This document shows, in pieces, positions 9,889-18,763 of a DNA stretch of 64,000 nucleotides (positions are counted from its first letter, which is position 1; every line of letters starts with the position of its first letter). Where the stretch lies: NCBI GenBank assembly GCA_900557165.1, contig USRS01000002.1:1-64000 (forward strand), read 5' to 3'. Both the position numbers and the translations under genes were made by a program. Origin of the DNA: an uncultured Clostridium sp. GTDB lineage: Bacteria > Bacillota > Clostridia > Peptostreptococcales > Peptostreptococcaceae. The notes below the pieces were generated by a model that was given only the letters and a program-made list of their open reading frames with translations, was not told where the DNA came from and ran no database searches.

Positions 9889-10527
9889 ATGAAAAAGAAA
9901 TTATTAGAAAAGGATGCTTTTTATTTATCCTTATTTATATGTATCTGTATCATTGCAGTTGGAGGAATTTGGTTTACTAATAAAAATGTTAATAATTTAT
10001 TATCAAATAATACTGCAACGAAAAGTGAAGATGAAATACATTTAACAAAAGAAAAGAAAAAGGATGTTGTTCCAACTACTACAGATTCTGAACAAAACTT
10101 ATCAAAAGCTAGGGAAGCTGAACATAAAAAGATAAACTATCTAGGTAATCAAGTAGTAAGAAGTTATTCAGATAAAGAACCTAGCTATTCAGAAACTTTA
10201 GAAGTTTGGGAAATACATAAGGCTATAGATGTGGAAGCAAATGAAAATCAAGAAGTTAAATCACTATCTAATGGTACAGTATTAGATGTATATGATAATG
10301 ATAAATATGGTATGTCTGTAAAAATTCAATCTAGCGACAATACAGTGTTTGTATATTCTAGCTTAAGTAAAAATATTAATGTGAAAAAAGGTGACAAAGT
10401 TACAGATGGTCAATCTATAGGGTATGCAGGAAATACGAGTGATGTAGAATGTTTAAGTGGAGTACATGTTCACTTAGAAGCATATAAAAATAATACAGCT
10501 ATTAATCCAATGAGTTTATTAGAATAA
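9889..10527 (+). CDS. spoIIQ: SpoIIQ, LytM/M23 forespore engulfment protein
   Basis: Forespore membrane protein that pairs with mother-cell SpoIIIAH to form the SpoIIIA-SpoIIQ channel. It has a single N-terminal transmembrane segment (about 12-30), a linker and a LytM/peptidase M23 domain. Both zinc motifs are complete: H110-K-A-I-D114 and H193-V-H195. This resembles the C. difficile version, whereas B. subtilis SpoIIQ has lost the first histidine. Length is 212 residues. Position between spoIID and spoIIID matches clostridial order. GGAGG ends five bases before the start codon. Confidence 0.92.
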   Translation: MKKKLLEKDAFYLSLFICICIIAVGGIWFTNKNVNNLLSNNTATKSEDEIHLTKEKKKDVVPTTTDSEQNLSKAREAEHKKINYLGNQVVRSYSDKEPSYSETLEVWEIHKAIDVEANENQEVKSLSNGTVLDVYDNDKYGMSVKIQSSDNTVFVYSSLSKNINVKKGDKVTDGQSIGYAGNTSDVECLSGVHVHLEAYKNNTAINPMSLLE

Positions 10528-10530
10528 AGA

Positions 10531-10578
10531 ATAACAGGTTCAATTAAATATGATTGAACCTGTTATATTTTTGTTTTT
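10531..10578 (+). terminator. terminator after spoIIQ
   Basis: A strong stem formed by ATAACAGGTTCAAT and ATTGAACCTGTTAT closes an 8-base loop and is followed by a T-rich tract. It overlaps the candidate -35 element of spoIIID. Confidence 0.88.
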
Positions 10579-10591
10579 TTTTTCATATATA
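10563..10591 (+). promoter_or_regulatory. candidate sigma-E promoter for spoIIID
   Basis: TTATATT (10563-10569) resembles the sigma-E -35 (KMATATT) and lies exactly 14 bases before CATATATA (10584-10591), close to the -10 consensus CATACAnT. Known biology: spoIIID is transcribed by sigma-E in the mother cell. Confidence 0.5.
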
Positions 10592-10624
10592 TAAGTCAAA
10601 GATAGAAAGTTAGGGGGGAAGGGA

Positions 10625-10882
10625 GTGAGAGCCTATATAGAAGAAAGAGCAGTTATTGTAGCAAAATATATACTAGAAAAAAATACAACAGTAAGGCAAA
10701 CGGCTAAAACCTTTGGTGTAAGTAAAAGTACTATTCATAAGGATGTAACAGAACGATTAGAAGAAATTAATCCTTCTCTTGCTTTAGAAGTTAAGAGAGT
10801 TTTAGAAAAAAATAAATTAGAGAGACATCTTAGAGGTGGAATGGCTACAAAATTAAAATATGAAAAAGAAAAAAAAGTGTAG
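10625..10882 (+). CDS. spoIIID: SpoIIID, mother-cell sporulation transcription regulator
   Basis: Small DNA-binding regulator that tunes the sigma-E regulon and the switch to sigma-K. The 85-residue protein carries a helix-turn-helix with VRQTAKTFGVSKSTIHKDV at about 22-40 and the diagnostic RHLRGGMATKLKY basic tail. It starts at GTG, 5 bases after a very G-rich ribosome site at 10613-10622. It is about eight residues shorter at the C-terminus than the B. subtilis protein. mreB follows, as in B. subtilis, where spoIIID precedes mbl. Confidence 0.95.
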   Translation: MRAYIEERAVIVAKYILEKNTTVRQTAKTFGVSKSTIHKDVTERLEEINPSLALEVKRVLEKNKLERHLRGGMATKLKYEKEKKV

Positions 10883-10903
10883 GAATATCCTGCACTTTTT
10901 TCT
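10871..10903 (+). terminator. terminator after spoIIID
   Basis: A-rich 5' arm with GTGTAGGA paired to TCCTGCAC around a short loop, followed by TTTTTTCTT. It overlaps the last codons of spoIIID. Confidence 0.8.
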
Positions 10904-11064
10904 TATAAAAATAAATAATTGTATAAATTAAAAATTGAAATGTATAATAAAAAACTACTATTTTTCTTGACTAATATTATTTTTTTGTATATCTTGTAAC
11001 ATAGAGGTCTTTATGAGAAAAATAAGAAAGTTTAACATATATAAATTATAGAAGGAGTGAAAAT

Positions 11065-12099
11065 ATGGCTGGATCAGATATAGGAATAGATTTAGGAACA
11101 GCGAATGTATTAGTCTATGTTGATGGAAAGGGAATTGTTTTACAAGAACCATCAGTATTAGCTATTGAAAAAAATACAAAAACAGTTTTAGCAGTTGGAC
11201 ATGAAGCGAGAAAGATGATAGGTAGAACACCTGCTAATATAGTAGTAATCAGACCATTAAAAGATGGGGTTATATCTGATTATGAAGCAACTGAAAAAAT
11301 GCTTAAATACTTTACTGAAAGAATAGTAGAGAAAAAGGGATTTGGAAGATTAGTTATGCCAAGAATAATGGTATGTGTACCAACTGGTGTAACTGAAGTA
11401 GAAAAAAGAGCTGTTGAAGAGGCAACTAGAGAAGCGGGAGCCAGAGAAGTTTATATAATAGAAGAACCAATAGCTGCGGCTATTGGAGCTGGTATGGATA
11501 TAACTTTACCAAATGGGAATATGGTAATAGATATAGGTGGAGGAACTACTGACATAGCAGTAATATCTCTTGGAGGAGCAGTAGTTAGTGACTCTATAAA
11601 AGTAGGTGGAGATAAATTTGACAGTGCCATAGCAGATTATATTAAGAAAAAGCACAACTTACTTATAGGTGAAAGAAGTGCAGAAAAGTTAAAAATAGAA
11701 ATAGGAACTGCTATAAAAGACGATGAAGAACAATTTATGAATATAAGTGGTAGAAATATGATTAAAGGTCTACCAGAAACTATAAAAATAAGTTCTAGAG
11801 AAATAGCTGAAGCATTGGAAGATTGTATAAAGCAAATAGTTGTTACAGCTAGAACTGTATTGGAAAAAACACCACCAGAATTAGCGGCGGATATAAGTAC
11901 ATCTGGAATAGTAATGACAGGTGGAGGTGCCTTATTAAAAAATCTAGGAAAGAGAATAGAGGAAGCTACAGGAATAAATGTAGTAGTAGCTGACGATCCA
12001 TTATCATGTGTTGCAAAAGGAACTGGATCATCACTGAGTTCATTAGATTTATTAGAAAAAGGTGGAGCATTTAAAAGAAAGAAAAAAATAAATAAATAG
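11065..12099 (+). CDS. mreB: MreB/Mbl rod-shape actin homologue
   Basis: Bacterial actin that organises lateral-wall synthesis. The phosphate-1 loop (GIDLGTANVLVY, residues 6-17), the MVIDIGGGTTDIAVIS phosphate-2 loop and the adenosine motif VMTGGGALLKNL are present. Length of 344 residues fits MreB/Mbl. Its place directly after spoIIID matches B. subtilis mbl and the clostridial mreB next to spoIIID. mreC and mreD are absent here, so this copy is not in the usual mreBCD operon. The start has AGAAGGAG upstream. Confidence 0.94.
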   Translation: MAGSDIGIDLGTANVLVYVDGKGIVLQEPSVLAIEKNTKTVLAVGHEARKMIGRTPANIVVIRPLKDGVISDYEATEKMLKYFTERIVEKKGFGRLVMPRIMVCVPTGVTEVEKRAVEEATREAGAREVYIIEEPIAAAIGAGMDITLPNGNMVIDIGGGTTDIAVISLGGAVVSDSIKVGGDKFDSAIADYIKKKHNLLIGERSAEKLKIEIGTAIKDDEEQFMNISGRNMIKGLPETIKISSREIAEALEDCIKQIVVTARTVLEKTPPELAADISTSGIVMTGGGALLKNLGKRIEEATGINVVVADDPLSCVAKGTGSSLSSLDLLEKGGAFKRKKKINK

Positions 12100-12104
12100 A
12101 AACC

Positions 12105-12145
12105 AAAAAGGACAATAATGATATTATATTACTATTGTCCTTTTT
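12105..12145. terminator. bidirectional terminator between mreB and yyaC
   Basis: AAAAAGGACAATA pairs with TATTGTCCTTTTT around a 15-base loop. A-run and T-run flank it, so it can serve both convergent genes. Confidence 0.88.
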
Positions 12146-12204
12146 AAGATTAGCAAATTTATTAAAAATAAACTATTGAGAATTTAATTAGCTAAGAGTA
12201 TATT

Positions 12205-12714
12205 TTAGGTTGATAATAAAATTGATAAAGCAATAGCCTCTGCTAATTCTAATATAAAATGTAATCTAACATTATTAAATGAAAATCTATTATTTTCATC
12301 TACTTTATCTACAATACCTACAATTGAATGAGATCCAACTTGCGGGAGTTTTTTACCTACGCCTTTACCAGGAAGAATGGGTCCTTTTCTAATTTGAATA
12401 TTTCCTATATTATTTATAGAACCTAAACAAGCATCAATAGCTAAAAATTCACTGTTAGGATGTTTTTCTTCTATTTGATCAATAGATTCATATATGTTTA
12501 AGGCATGAATAGGATTATCTAGGGTACCGTAAACGGGGTATTTAAAGTCGCTATTTTTTAGCATAGTACCGACTAAAGGACCTAAAGCATCTCCTATAGC
12601 ACGATCTGTTCCTATACAAATAACAACAGTATTTTCATTAATTATATCTTTTAGTATTAAGCTTAGTATTTCTACAACATTTTCTTTTTTATAATTCACT
12701 TTGGCTAAATACAT
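12205..12714 (-). CDS. yyaC: YyaC family spore protease-like protein
   Basis: A 169-residue member of the YyaC/GPR-related fold found only in spore formers. The signature VICIGTDRAIGDALGPLVG is at about 31-49, with conserved GTLDNPIHALN, AIDACLGS and GVGKKLPQVGSHSIVGIVD blocks. Family knowledge: a putative spore protease expressed during sporulation; activity is not well established. It is the only minus-strand gene in the sporulation block. The ribosome site GGGAGG is on the minus strand at about 12724-12729. Confidence 0.85.
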   Translation of the reverse strand: MYLAKVNYKKENVVEILSLILKDIINENTVVICIGTDRAIGDALGPLVGTMLKNSDFKYPVYGTLDNPIHALNIYESIDQIEEKHPNSEFLAIDACLGSINNIGNIQIRKGPILPGKGVGKKLPQVGSHSIVGIVDKVDENNRFSFNNVRLHFILELAEAIALSILLST

Positions 12715-12844
12715 AGGAACTTACCTCCCTTCAAAAATATATGAAATATATAATAAAAAAATACATAACTTTAAAATACATAGAAATGCTTATATAATAA
12801 TAATATGATAAAAACTTGTTTAGTGATTAAAAAAATATATATTC

Positions 12845-12873
12845 TTGACACTATATAAAAAAAATGTTATTAT
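12845..12873 (+). promoter_or_regulatory. promoter of the SAM riboswitch-metK unit
   Basis: TTGACA (12845-12850), 17-base spacer, TATTAT (12868-12873). Transcription would begin about 35 bases before the riboswitch. Confidence 0.75.
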
Positions 12874-12916
12874 ATAATTACTGAAAAAAAATATAAATAT
12901 GTGTAATTATATTACA

Positions 12917-13085
12917 CCTTATCAAGAGAGGCAGAGGGACAGGCCCTGTGAAGCCCAGCAACCACTCCATAAATTATTGGAGACGGTGCTAAATCCTACT
13001 AACAAAGATGTTAGAGAGATGAGGTTAGTTAATTAGAATATCAATGTGATAATTAACCTCTTCTGTTAAAGAAGAGGTTTTTTTA
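12917..13085 (+). ncRNA. SAM-I (S-box) riboswitch with terminator
   Basis: The S-box core is visible: CTTATCAAGAGAGGCAGAGG, GACAGGCCCTGTGAAGCCC, CAGCAACC, GGTGCTAAATCC and the closing GAGATGAGG. Its expression platform ends in a terminator (AACCTCTTC / GAAGAGGTT with T-run, 13055-13085). The GATGAGGTTAGTTAATTA strand can pair with the terminator's 5' arm as antiterminator. Inference: SAM excess stops transcription before metK. Confidence 0.96.
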
Positions 13086-13126
13086 TTATAAAAAATTATG
13101 TTATAAGATAAAAAGGAGGAAATATA

Positions 13127-14320
13127 ATGGCAAGACATTTATTCACATCTGAATCTGTTACAGAAGGGCATCCGGATAAGATGTGTGATCAAATTTCAGA
13201 TTCAATATTAGATGCATTATTAGAAAAAGATCCACAATCAAGGGTAGCTTGTGAAACAACAACAACTACAGGGTTAGTATTAGTAGCAGGAGAGATATCT
13301 ACAAAAGCATATGTAGATATACAAAAACTAGTTAGGGATACAGTAAAAGAAATAGGATACACAAGAGCAAAATATGGATTTGACAGTCAAACTTGTGCAG
13401 TAATAACAGCAATAGATGAGCAATCATCTGATATAGCAATGGGTGTAGATGAAGCTTTAGAAAGTAGATCAGGAGAACAAACAGAGGAAGAAATAGAAGC
13501 TATAGGAGCAGGAGACCAAGGTATAATGTTTGGATTTGCTTGTAATGAAACTCCAGAATTAATGCCATTACCTATATCACTATCTCATAAATTAGCTAGA
13601 AGATTAACTGAAATAAGAAAATCAAACTTAGTTGATTATTTAAGACCAGATGGTAAAACTCAAGTAACAGTTGAATATGATGGAAATAAACCTGTAAGAG
13701 TACATACTATACTTATATCAACTCAACATAGTGAACATGTAGATAATGACACTATAAGAAAAGATTTAATAGAATTAGTTATAAAAGAAGTTATACCAGC
13801 TGAATTACTAGATGAAGAAACTAAGATATACATAAATCCAACAGGAAGATTTGTTATAGGTGGACCACAAGGTGATACTGGATTAACAGGAAGAAAAATA
13901 ATAATAGATACTTATGGTGGATATGCTAGACATGGTGGTGGAGCATTCTCAGGAAAAGATCCAACAAAAGTTGATAGATCAGCAGCTTATGCAGCAAGAT
14001 ATGTTGCTAAAAATATAGTAGCAGCTGGACTTGCAGATAAATGTGAAATAGAATTAGCTTATGCTATAGGTGTTGCAAGACCATTATCTATATTTGTAGA
14101 TACTTTTGGAACAGGAAAAATATCTGATGAAGAATTAGTTAACTTAATTAATAAAAACTTTGATTTAAGACCAGGAGCTATTATAAGGGATTTAGATTTA
14201 AGAAGACCAATATATAAACAAACTGCTGCTTATGGTCACTTTGGAAGAACTGATTTGGATTTACCATGGGAAAGAACTGACAAAGCTGAAACATTAAAAG
14301 CACAAGCATCAGTAAAATAA
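13127..14320 (+). CDS. metK: S-adenosylmethionine synthetase MetK
   Basis: Makes SAM from methionine and ATP. Signature blocks are intact: the ATP-binding [12 protein letters not shown] near residue 15, [12 protein letters not shown] near 128-139, and the [19 protein letters not shown] loop. Length of 397 residues is standard. It is controlled by the SAM riboswitch upstream, so the enzyme is repressed by its own product. AAGGAGG precedes the ATG. Confidence 0.98.
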   Translation: MARHLFTSESVTEGHPDKMCDQISDSILDALLEKDPQSRVACETTTTTGLVLVAGEISTKAYVDIQKLVRDTVKEIGYTRAKYGFDSQTCAVITAIDEQSSDIAMGVDEALESRSGEQTEEEIEAIGAGDQGIMFGFACNETPELMPLPISLSHKLARRLTEIRKSNLVDYLRPDGKTQVTVEYDGNKPVRVHTILISTQHSEHVDNDTIRKDLIELVIKEVIPAELLDEETKIYINPTGRFVIGGPQGDTGLTGRKIIIDTYGGYARHGGGAFSGKDPTKVDRSAAYAARYVAKNIVAAGLADKCEIELAYAIGVARPLSIFVDTFGTGKISDEELVNLINKNFDLRPGAIIRDLDLRRPIYKQTAAYGHFGRTDLDLPWERTDKAETLKAQASVK

Positions 14321-14337
14321 TTATATTAATATATGAT

Positions 14338-14372
14338 AAAGAGTTGTATTTTTACGACTCTTTATTTTTTTT
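14338..14372 (+). terminator. terminator after metK
   Basis: AAAGAGTTGTA and TACGACTCTTT form a stem with a T-rich loop, followed by ATTTTTTTT. Confidence 0.87.
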
Positions 14373-14459
14373 GAATTAAATGATAACATAAAAATATATT
14401 TATATAGTTATAATTATAATTATAATAATGAGTTAATAAATGATTTTAGGAGAATAAAA

Positions 14460-16682
14460 ATGGAAAAATTAGAAGGAATGGTTAGTGATATAGTTTTTAA
14501 AAATGAAGAAAATGGTTATACTATTGCTTATTTAGCTAATGAAAATGATGAAATTACTATTGTAGGATGCATGCCTACCTTATCTGTAGGAGAGAGTATA
14601 GAAGTTGAAGGTAAATGGGTTAATCATAAAACTTATGGTTCTCAATTTGAAGTAAATAGTTTTATGCCTATAACACCATCATCTTTAGAAGGTATTTATG
14701 TTTATTTATCATCGGGAATGATACATGGCATAGGTGAAAAAATGGCAAAAAGAATCGTAGATAAATTTGGTGTTGATACTTTAGATATTATTCAAAATAC
14801 TCCAGAAAGACTTACTGAAGTAGAAGGAATAGGTATGAAAAAAGTAAAACAAATACAAGAAAGCTATGAAGAAAATAGAGAGTTGAGAAATATAATTATA
14901 CAACTATCTCCTTATGGAATAACTCCTAATTATTGTTTAAGAATATATAAAAAATACAAAGAAAAAGCCATAGATATAATAAATAAAAATCCTTATAGAT
15001 TAGCTGAAGATGTTAGAGGTATTGGGTTTAAAATAGCTGATGAAATAGCTAGTAAAATAGGCATAGATAAATATTCTCCAGAGAGAATTATGCAAGGAAT
15101 AATATATACTTTAAATCAAAGTCTAGCTAGTGGGCATACATATTTACCAAAACAAATTTTGATAGAGCAATCTGTAAAAATTTTAGGTGTAGAACCTAAA
15201 TTTGTGGAAAATGGAATAATGGATTTGGCATATAATCAAAAAGTTCATCTAGAAAATAAAGATGGTCAAATTTTAGTTTATTTAATGATGTATTATATTT
15301 GTGAAAATGGCGTATGTAAAGAAATAATAAAATTATCACAACATGATATTAAAGATTTACATATAAATATAGATGAAGAAATAAAAATTGTAGAAAAAGA
15401 AGACAATATAAGTTTAGCTAAAAATCAAATTGAAGCTGTAAAAGAAGCTATAAATAATGGTGTTACCATAATTACAGGTGGGCCAGGTACTGGAAAAACA
15501 ACAACTATAAATACCATAATAAAAATATTTGAAAATAATGATCAAAAAGTTGTACTTTGTGCACCAACAGGTAGAGCAGCAAAAAGAATGAGTGAAACTT
15601 CTAATAAAGAGGCAAAAACTATTCATAGATTGTTGGAAATGGGATTTGGAAGCGATAGTGAAGAATTAGTTTTCTTCAAAGATGAAGAAGATCCTATAGA
15701 TGCAGATGTAATAATATTAGATGAGGCATCTATGGTTGATATTATATTAATGTATAATCTACTTAAAGCAGTTAAATTAGGGACAAGAGTACTTTTAGTT
15801 GGAGATAGTGATCAGTTACCGTCAGTAGGTGCAGGAAATGTTTTAAAAGATATAATTGATTCAAAAGTAATAAAAACTGTAAGGTTAAATGAGATATTTA
15901 GACAAGCTAGAGAAAGTATGATAGTAGTTAATGCTCATAAAATCAATAATGGTGAGCCTTTATTTTTAAATGTAAAAAATAAAGACTTCTTTTTCTTAAG
16001 AAAAAATACGAATGAAGAAATTTTGAATGAAATTGTAGGTCTTGTTAGTGAGAGACTGCCTAATTTTTATAAATTTGATAAATTAAAAGATATACAAGTA
16101 TTAACTTCTATGAGAAAAGGCGATTTGGGAGTTAATAATTTGAATATAGAATTACAGAAATATCTTAATCCACCTAATAAATATAAACAAGAAGAAGAGT
16201 TTGCTAAGAGAATATTTAGAGTTGGTGACAAAGTAATGCAAATTAGAAATAATTATACAAGAAAATGGGAAACTGAAGATAAAAGTGAAAGCGGAGAAGG
16301 TATATATAATGGGGATATTGGATATATATTTCATATAGATAAAGATAAGAAGACTGTTTATGTATTATTTGACAAGATAAAACTATCTGCTTATAAATAT
16401 GATGAGTTAGATGAACTTGACCATAGTTTTTGTACTACAATTCATAAAAGTCAAGGAAGTGAATTCCCTGTAGTAGTTATTCCTATAGTTTGGGCACCAC
16501 CAATGTTACTTAGTAGAAATTTACTTTATACAGCTGTAACTAGAGCAAAAAAACTAGTTGTATTAGTTGGTGATGTAAGATATCTAGAACAGATGATTAA
16601 AAACAATAGAATAAATGACAGATACTCTAATTTATCATATAAATTAAATAAATTTATAAAAGAAGGGTTGTTAATTAAGTAA
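14460..16682 (+). CDS. recD2: RecD2-family 5'-3' DNA helicase
   Basis: RecBC-independent SF1B helicase of the RecD2/YrrC type, used in DNA repair and replication-fork maintenance. The N-terminal OB-like region and HhH repeats (about 1-200, with GIGEKMAKRIV and GIGMKKVKQI) mark RecD2 rather than RecD. Walker A GGPGTGKTT is at 340-348, Walker B DEASMVD follows, and the C-terminal UvrD-like motif TIHKSQGSEF is present. Length is 740 residues. comFC starts two bases after its stop, so they share a transcript. Confidence 0.93.
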   Translation: MEKLEGMVSDIVFKNEENGYTIAYLANENDEITIVGCMPTLSVGESIEVEGKWVNHKTYGSQFEVNSFMPITPSSLEGIYVYLSSGMIHGIGEKMAKRIVDKFGVDTLDIIQNTPERLTEVEGIGMKKVKQIQESYEENRELRNIIIQLSPYGITPNYCLRIYKKYKEKAIDIINKNPYRLAEDVRGIGFKIADEIASKIGIDKYSPERIMQGIIYTLNQSLASGHTYLPKQILIEQSVKILGVEPKFVENGIMDLAYNQKVHLENKDGQILVYLMMYYICENGVCKEIIKLSQHDIKDLHINIDEEIKIVEKEDNISLAKNQIEAVKEAINNGVTIITGGPGTGKTTTINTIIKIFENNDQKVVLCAPTGRAAKRMSETSNKEAKTIHRLLEMGFGSDSEELVFFKDEEDPIDADVIILDEASMVDIILMYNLLKAVKLGTRVLLVGDSDQLPSVGAGNVLKDIIDSKVIKTVRLNEIFRQARESMIVVNAHKINNGEPLFLNVKNKDFFFLRKNTNEEILNEIVGLVSERLPNFYKFDKLKDIQVLTSMRKGDLGVNNLNIELQKYLNPPNKYKQEEEFAKRIFRVGDKVMQIRNNYTRKWETEDKSESGEGIYNGDIGYIFHIDKDKKTVYVLFDKIKLSAYKYDELDELDHSFCTTIHKSQGSEFPVVVIPIVWAPPMLLSRNLLYTAVTRAKKLVVLVGDVRYLEQMIKNNRINDRYSNLSYKLNKFIKEGLLIK

Positions 16683-16684
16683 TA

Positions 16685-17467
16685 ATGAAATATTTATCAA
16701 AGTTGATTCCAAATAATATAAAAGAAATAATTAAATTATTAATAAATTATATTTATCCAAGAAATATAACTTGTATAATTTGTGATAATCCAATAAAATT
16801 AAGCAATTCTTATTCTCTTTGTAAAGATTGCTATAATAATTTACATTTTATTTTAGATGGATGTAATAAATGTGGAAAACCCATATTAAATTTTAATTTT
16901 GAAAGAGAAAGTTTAATAACGTGTAACTATTGTTATAACAAAACTTTTTACTTTGATAAAGTGATTTCGTGTATTGCATATGATGAAATAAGTAAAAAAT
17001 TAATTTTAGATTATAAATATAAAAATAAAATTTACCTATGTAGATATATAGTTAATCTAATGAAAGAAAAATTTATATTGGAAAATATTAAAGCAGATTA
17101 CATTCTATATGTTCCACTACATAAAAAAAGACTTAAAAAAAGAGGATTTAATCAATCAGAAAGAATTGCAAGTAGATTAAGCGAAGTAGTTGATATACCA
17201 GTATTAGACTGTATTGAAAGAGTTAAAAATACTAAAAGATTATACAATATGAATAAAATTAATAGAGAAAAAGAATTAAAAAATGGTTTTAGTATAAAAG
17301 AAAATATTAATCTAATTAAAAATAAAAGTATAATCTTAATTGATGATATTTTTACAACAGGCTCAACTGTAAATGAAATTTCCAAGATATTAAAAATTAA
17401 CGGTGTAAATCATATTTGCGTATTCACACTATTGACAACTTATGTAGATACTTATGCTAAAGAATAA
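16685..17467 (+). CDS. comFC: ComFC-family phosphoribosyltransferase-like protein
   Basis: ComF-type protein linked in other bacteria to DNA uptake and recombination. The N-terminal zinc-binding region has CxxC pairs (CIIC, CKDC, CNKC, CNYC within residues 28-90). The C-terminal PRTase domain carries the PRPP loop SIILIDDIFTTGSTVNE near residue 220. Its 260 residues fit the family. It follows recD2 at two bases. No comFA neighbour is present. ATG start lies within the recD2 stop region and probably relies on coupled translation. Confidence 0.87.
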   Translation: MKYLSKLIPNNIKEIIKLLINYIYPRNITCIICDNPIKLSNSYSLCKDCYNNLHFILDGCNKCGKPILNFNFERESLITCNYCYNKTFYFDKVISCIAYDEISKKLILDYKYKNKIYLCRYIVNLMKEKFILENIKADYILYVPLHKKRLKKRGFNQSERIASRLSEVVDIPVLDCIERVKNTKRLYNMNKINREKELKNGFSIKENINLIKNKSIILIDDIFTTGSTVNEISKILKINGVNHICVFTLLTTYVDTYAKE

Positions 17468-17474
17468 AATTCTA

Positions 17475-17503
17475 TTGACAGAATTGCTTTAAAACGGTAA
17501 AAT
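17475..17503 (+). promoter_or_regulatory. strong promoter of the raiA-motif RNA
   Basis: Perfect TTGACA (17475-17480), 17-base spacer, TAAAAT (17498-17503). It is one of the best sigma-A promoters in the window and implies that the RNA downstream is transcribed independently of comFC. Confidence 0.82.
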
Positions 17504-17509
17504 ATTAAT

Positions 17510-17744
17510 ATGTTTCAGGTCTGTGGTTGAAAGTCCAAGCCAGACGCAGGCGAAAGGATCCACGTAAGTTAACTCTAAAAATGGGGTTAATGATCATGGT
17601 GCGTCTTAGATGTAAGACCTACCGATATTAAAATCGAGATGGTTAGTAGTGCGGCAAACCCAAGCGAAAGCTGCAGTAGGCGAGTGTGGGGTCAAAGACC
17701 AGGTCAGCTGAAACAATAAAGTACCGATTAGGTGCTTTTTTTTT
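17510..17744 (+). ncRNA. raiA-motif structured RNA
   Basis: A non-coding stretch of about 230 bases, far more GC-rich than its surroundings, with many short complementary segments (for example TTAACTC / GGGTTAA and GGTCTG / CAGACG). It contains conserved-looking blocks GCGGCAAACCCAAGCGAAAGC and GTGGGGTCAAAGACCAGG. It lies upstream of hpf (raiA), the position that named the raiA RNA motif. It ends in an intrinsic terminator (AAGTACC / GGTGCTT then Ts, 17719-17744), so the RNA is a discrete transcript. Family knowledge: raiA RNA is widespread in Firmicutes, with an incompletely known function. A covariance search would confirm the family. Confidence 0.75.
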
Positions 17745-17900
17745 ATAAAAAAATAGAAATAATTCAAAAAAACATTTATAGATATTAATAAAATTGCATA
17801 ATATATATCTATATTAAATAAAACTTATCATCATCTATAGTATTAAAAAATAATATCTATATTAAATCTATTAAATAATTAACAATCCCTAGGTATTATA

Positions 17901-18005
17901 TGTGGATAAACAATAATCGTCAAAATTCAACAATATACACAAATCACAAAGTTATCAACAAAGTTATCAACATTGTCCACAGAGGTTGTTGATTAATAAT
18001 CCACA
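17901..18005. promoter_or_regulatory. cluster of DnaA-box-like sites
   Basis: Compared with TTATCCACA: a perfect box on the minus strand at 17901-17909; on the plus strand ATATACACA 17933-17941, TTATCAACA 17952-17960, TTATCAACA 17964-17972, TTGTCCACA 17973-17981 and TAATCCACA 17997-18005; plus a reversed TAATCAACA at 17987-17995. That is seven matches with zero to two mismatches in 105 bases, three of them nearly abutting. An AT-rich tract follows (18005-18075). No dnaA or dnaN is near, so this is more likely a DnaA-binding or titration site, or DnaA control of hpf, than the replication origin. Confidence 0.6.
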
Positions 18006-18203
18006 TTATTATAAATATAAATAAAATAGTACATAAAACTATTTTTTACGACTAAATATAAAAAAAATAAAAAGTTAACAATAAAAAAAGGAAAAGGATA
18101 ATTAATATAGAATATATTATTCAAAACATAAATACTTAATACATAAAGGTAAAGTATAAAATAATATCAATAGTGCTTTACATAAGTGAAGGGAGATGTT
18201 TTT

Positions 18204-18740
18204 ATGAAAATAATAATATCAGGAAAAAAATTAGAACTTACAGAAGGAATAAAAACTGCAATAGAAGATAAGTTAGGTAAGTTAGAACGTTATCTTAATC
18301 CAGAAACTGAAGTAAAAGTAACTGTAAGTGCAAAAAAAGCAACTCAAAAAATAGAAGTAACAATAATCCCTATAAGTGGACCGATTATTAGAGCAGAAGA
18401 TAGTGAAGAAAATCTATATGCTGCAATTGATGTTGTTTATGATAAACTTAAAAAGCAAATAAGAAGATATAAAAACAAATTACAAGATAGACATCAATCT
18501 AAAGATGAAAGCATTAGATTCCAAATGGATGGTGGAATAGAAGAAGATGATGAAAATTTAGATATAGTAATAGAAAGACGTAAAAAATTTGATATGAAAC
18601 CAATGAGTCCGGAAGAAGCAGTATTACAAATGGAATTAATAGAGCATGGATTCTACATGTTTAGAAATATAGATAGCGATGAAATATCTATAGTTTATAA
18701 ACGTGAAGATGGTGGATATGGATTAATAGAACATGAATAA
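18204..18740 (+). CDS. hpf: long-form ribosome hibernation promoting factor
   Basis: Binds the 30S decoding region and dimerises 70S ribosomes to 100S in stationary phase. The N-terminal RaiA/YfiA domain spans about 1-100 (MKIIISGKKLELTEGIKTAI start). A linker leads to the C-terminal dimerisation domain (about 122-178: KKFDMKPMSPEEAVLQMEL and FYMFRN). An upstream GTG (18186) would add six residues, but AAGGGAG at 18189-18195 is spaced for the ATG at 18204, giving 178 residues. It is separated from the raiA RNA by that RNA's terminator and the DnaA-box cluster. Confidence 0.94.
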   Translation: MKIIISGKKLELTEGIKTAIEDKLGKLERYLNPETEVKVTVSAKKATQKIEVTIIPISGPIIRAEDSEENLYAAIDVVYDKLKKQIRRYKNKLQDRHQSKDESIRFQMDGGIEEDDENLDIVIERRKKFDMKPMSPEEAVLQMELIEHGFYMFRNIDSDEISIVYKREDGGYGLIEHE

Positions 18741-18763
18741 ATTTATTTAAATTAAGTAGATTC

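Noticed and set aside
17880-18080. Chromosomal replication origin (oriC)
   Set aside because: DnaA-like boxes and AT-rich DNA are present, but dnaA, dnaN, gyrB and other origin genes are absent and flanking genes all run in one direction with no skew switch visible by gene strand.
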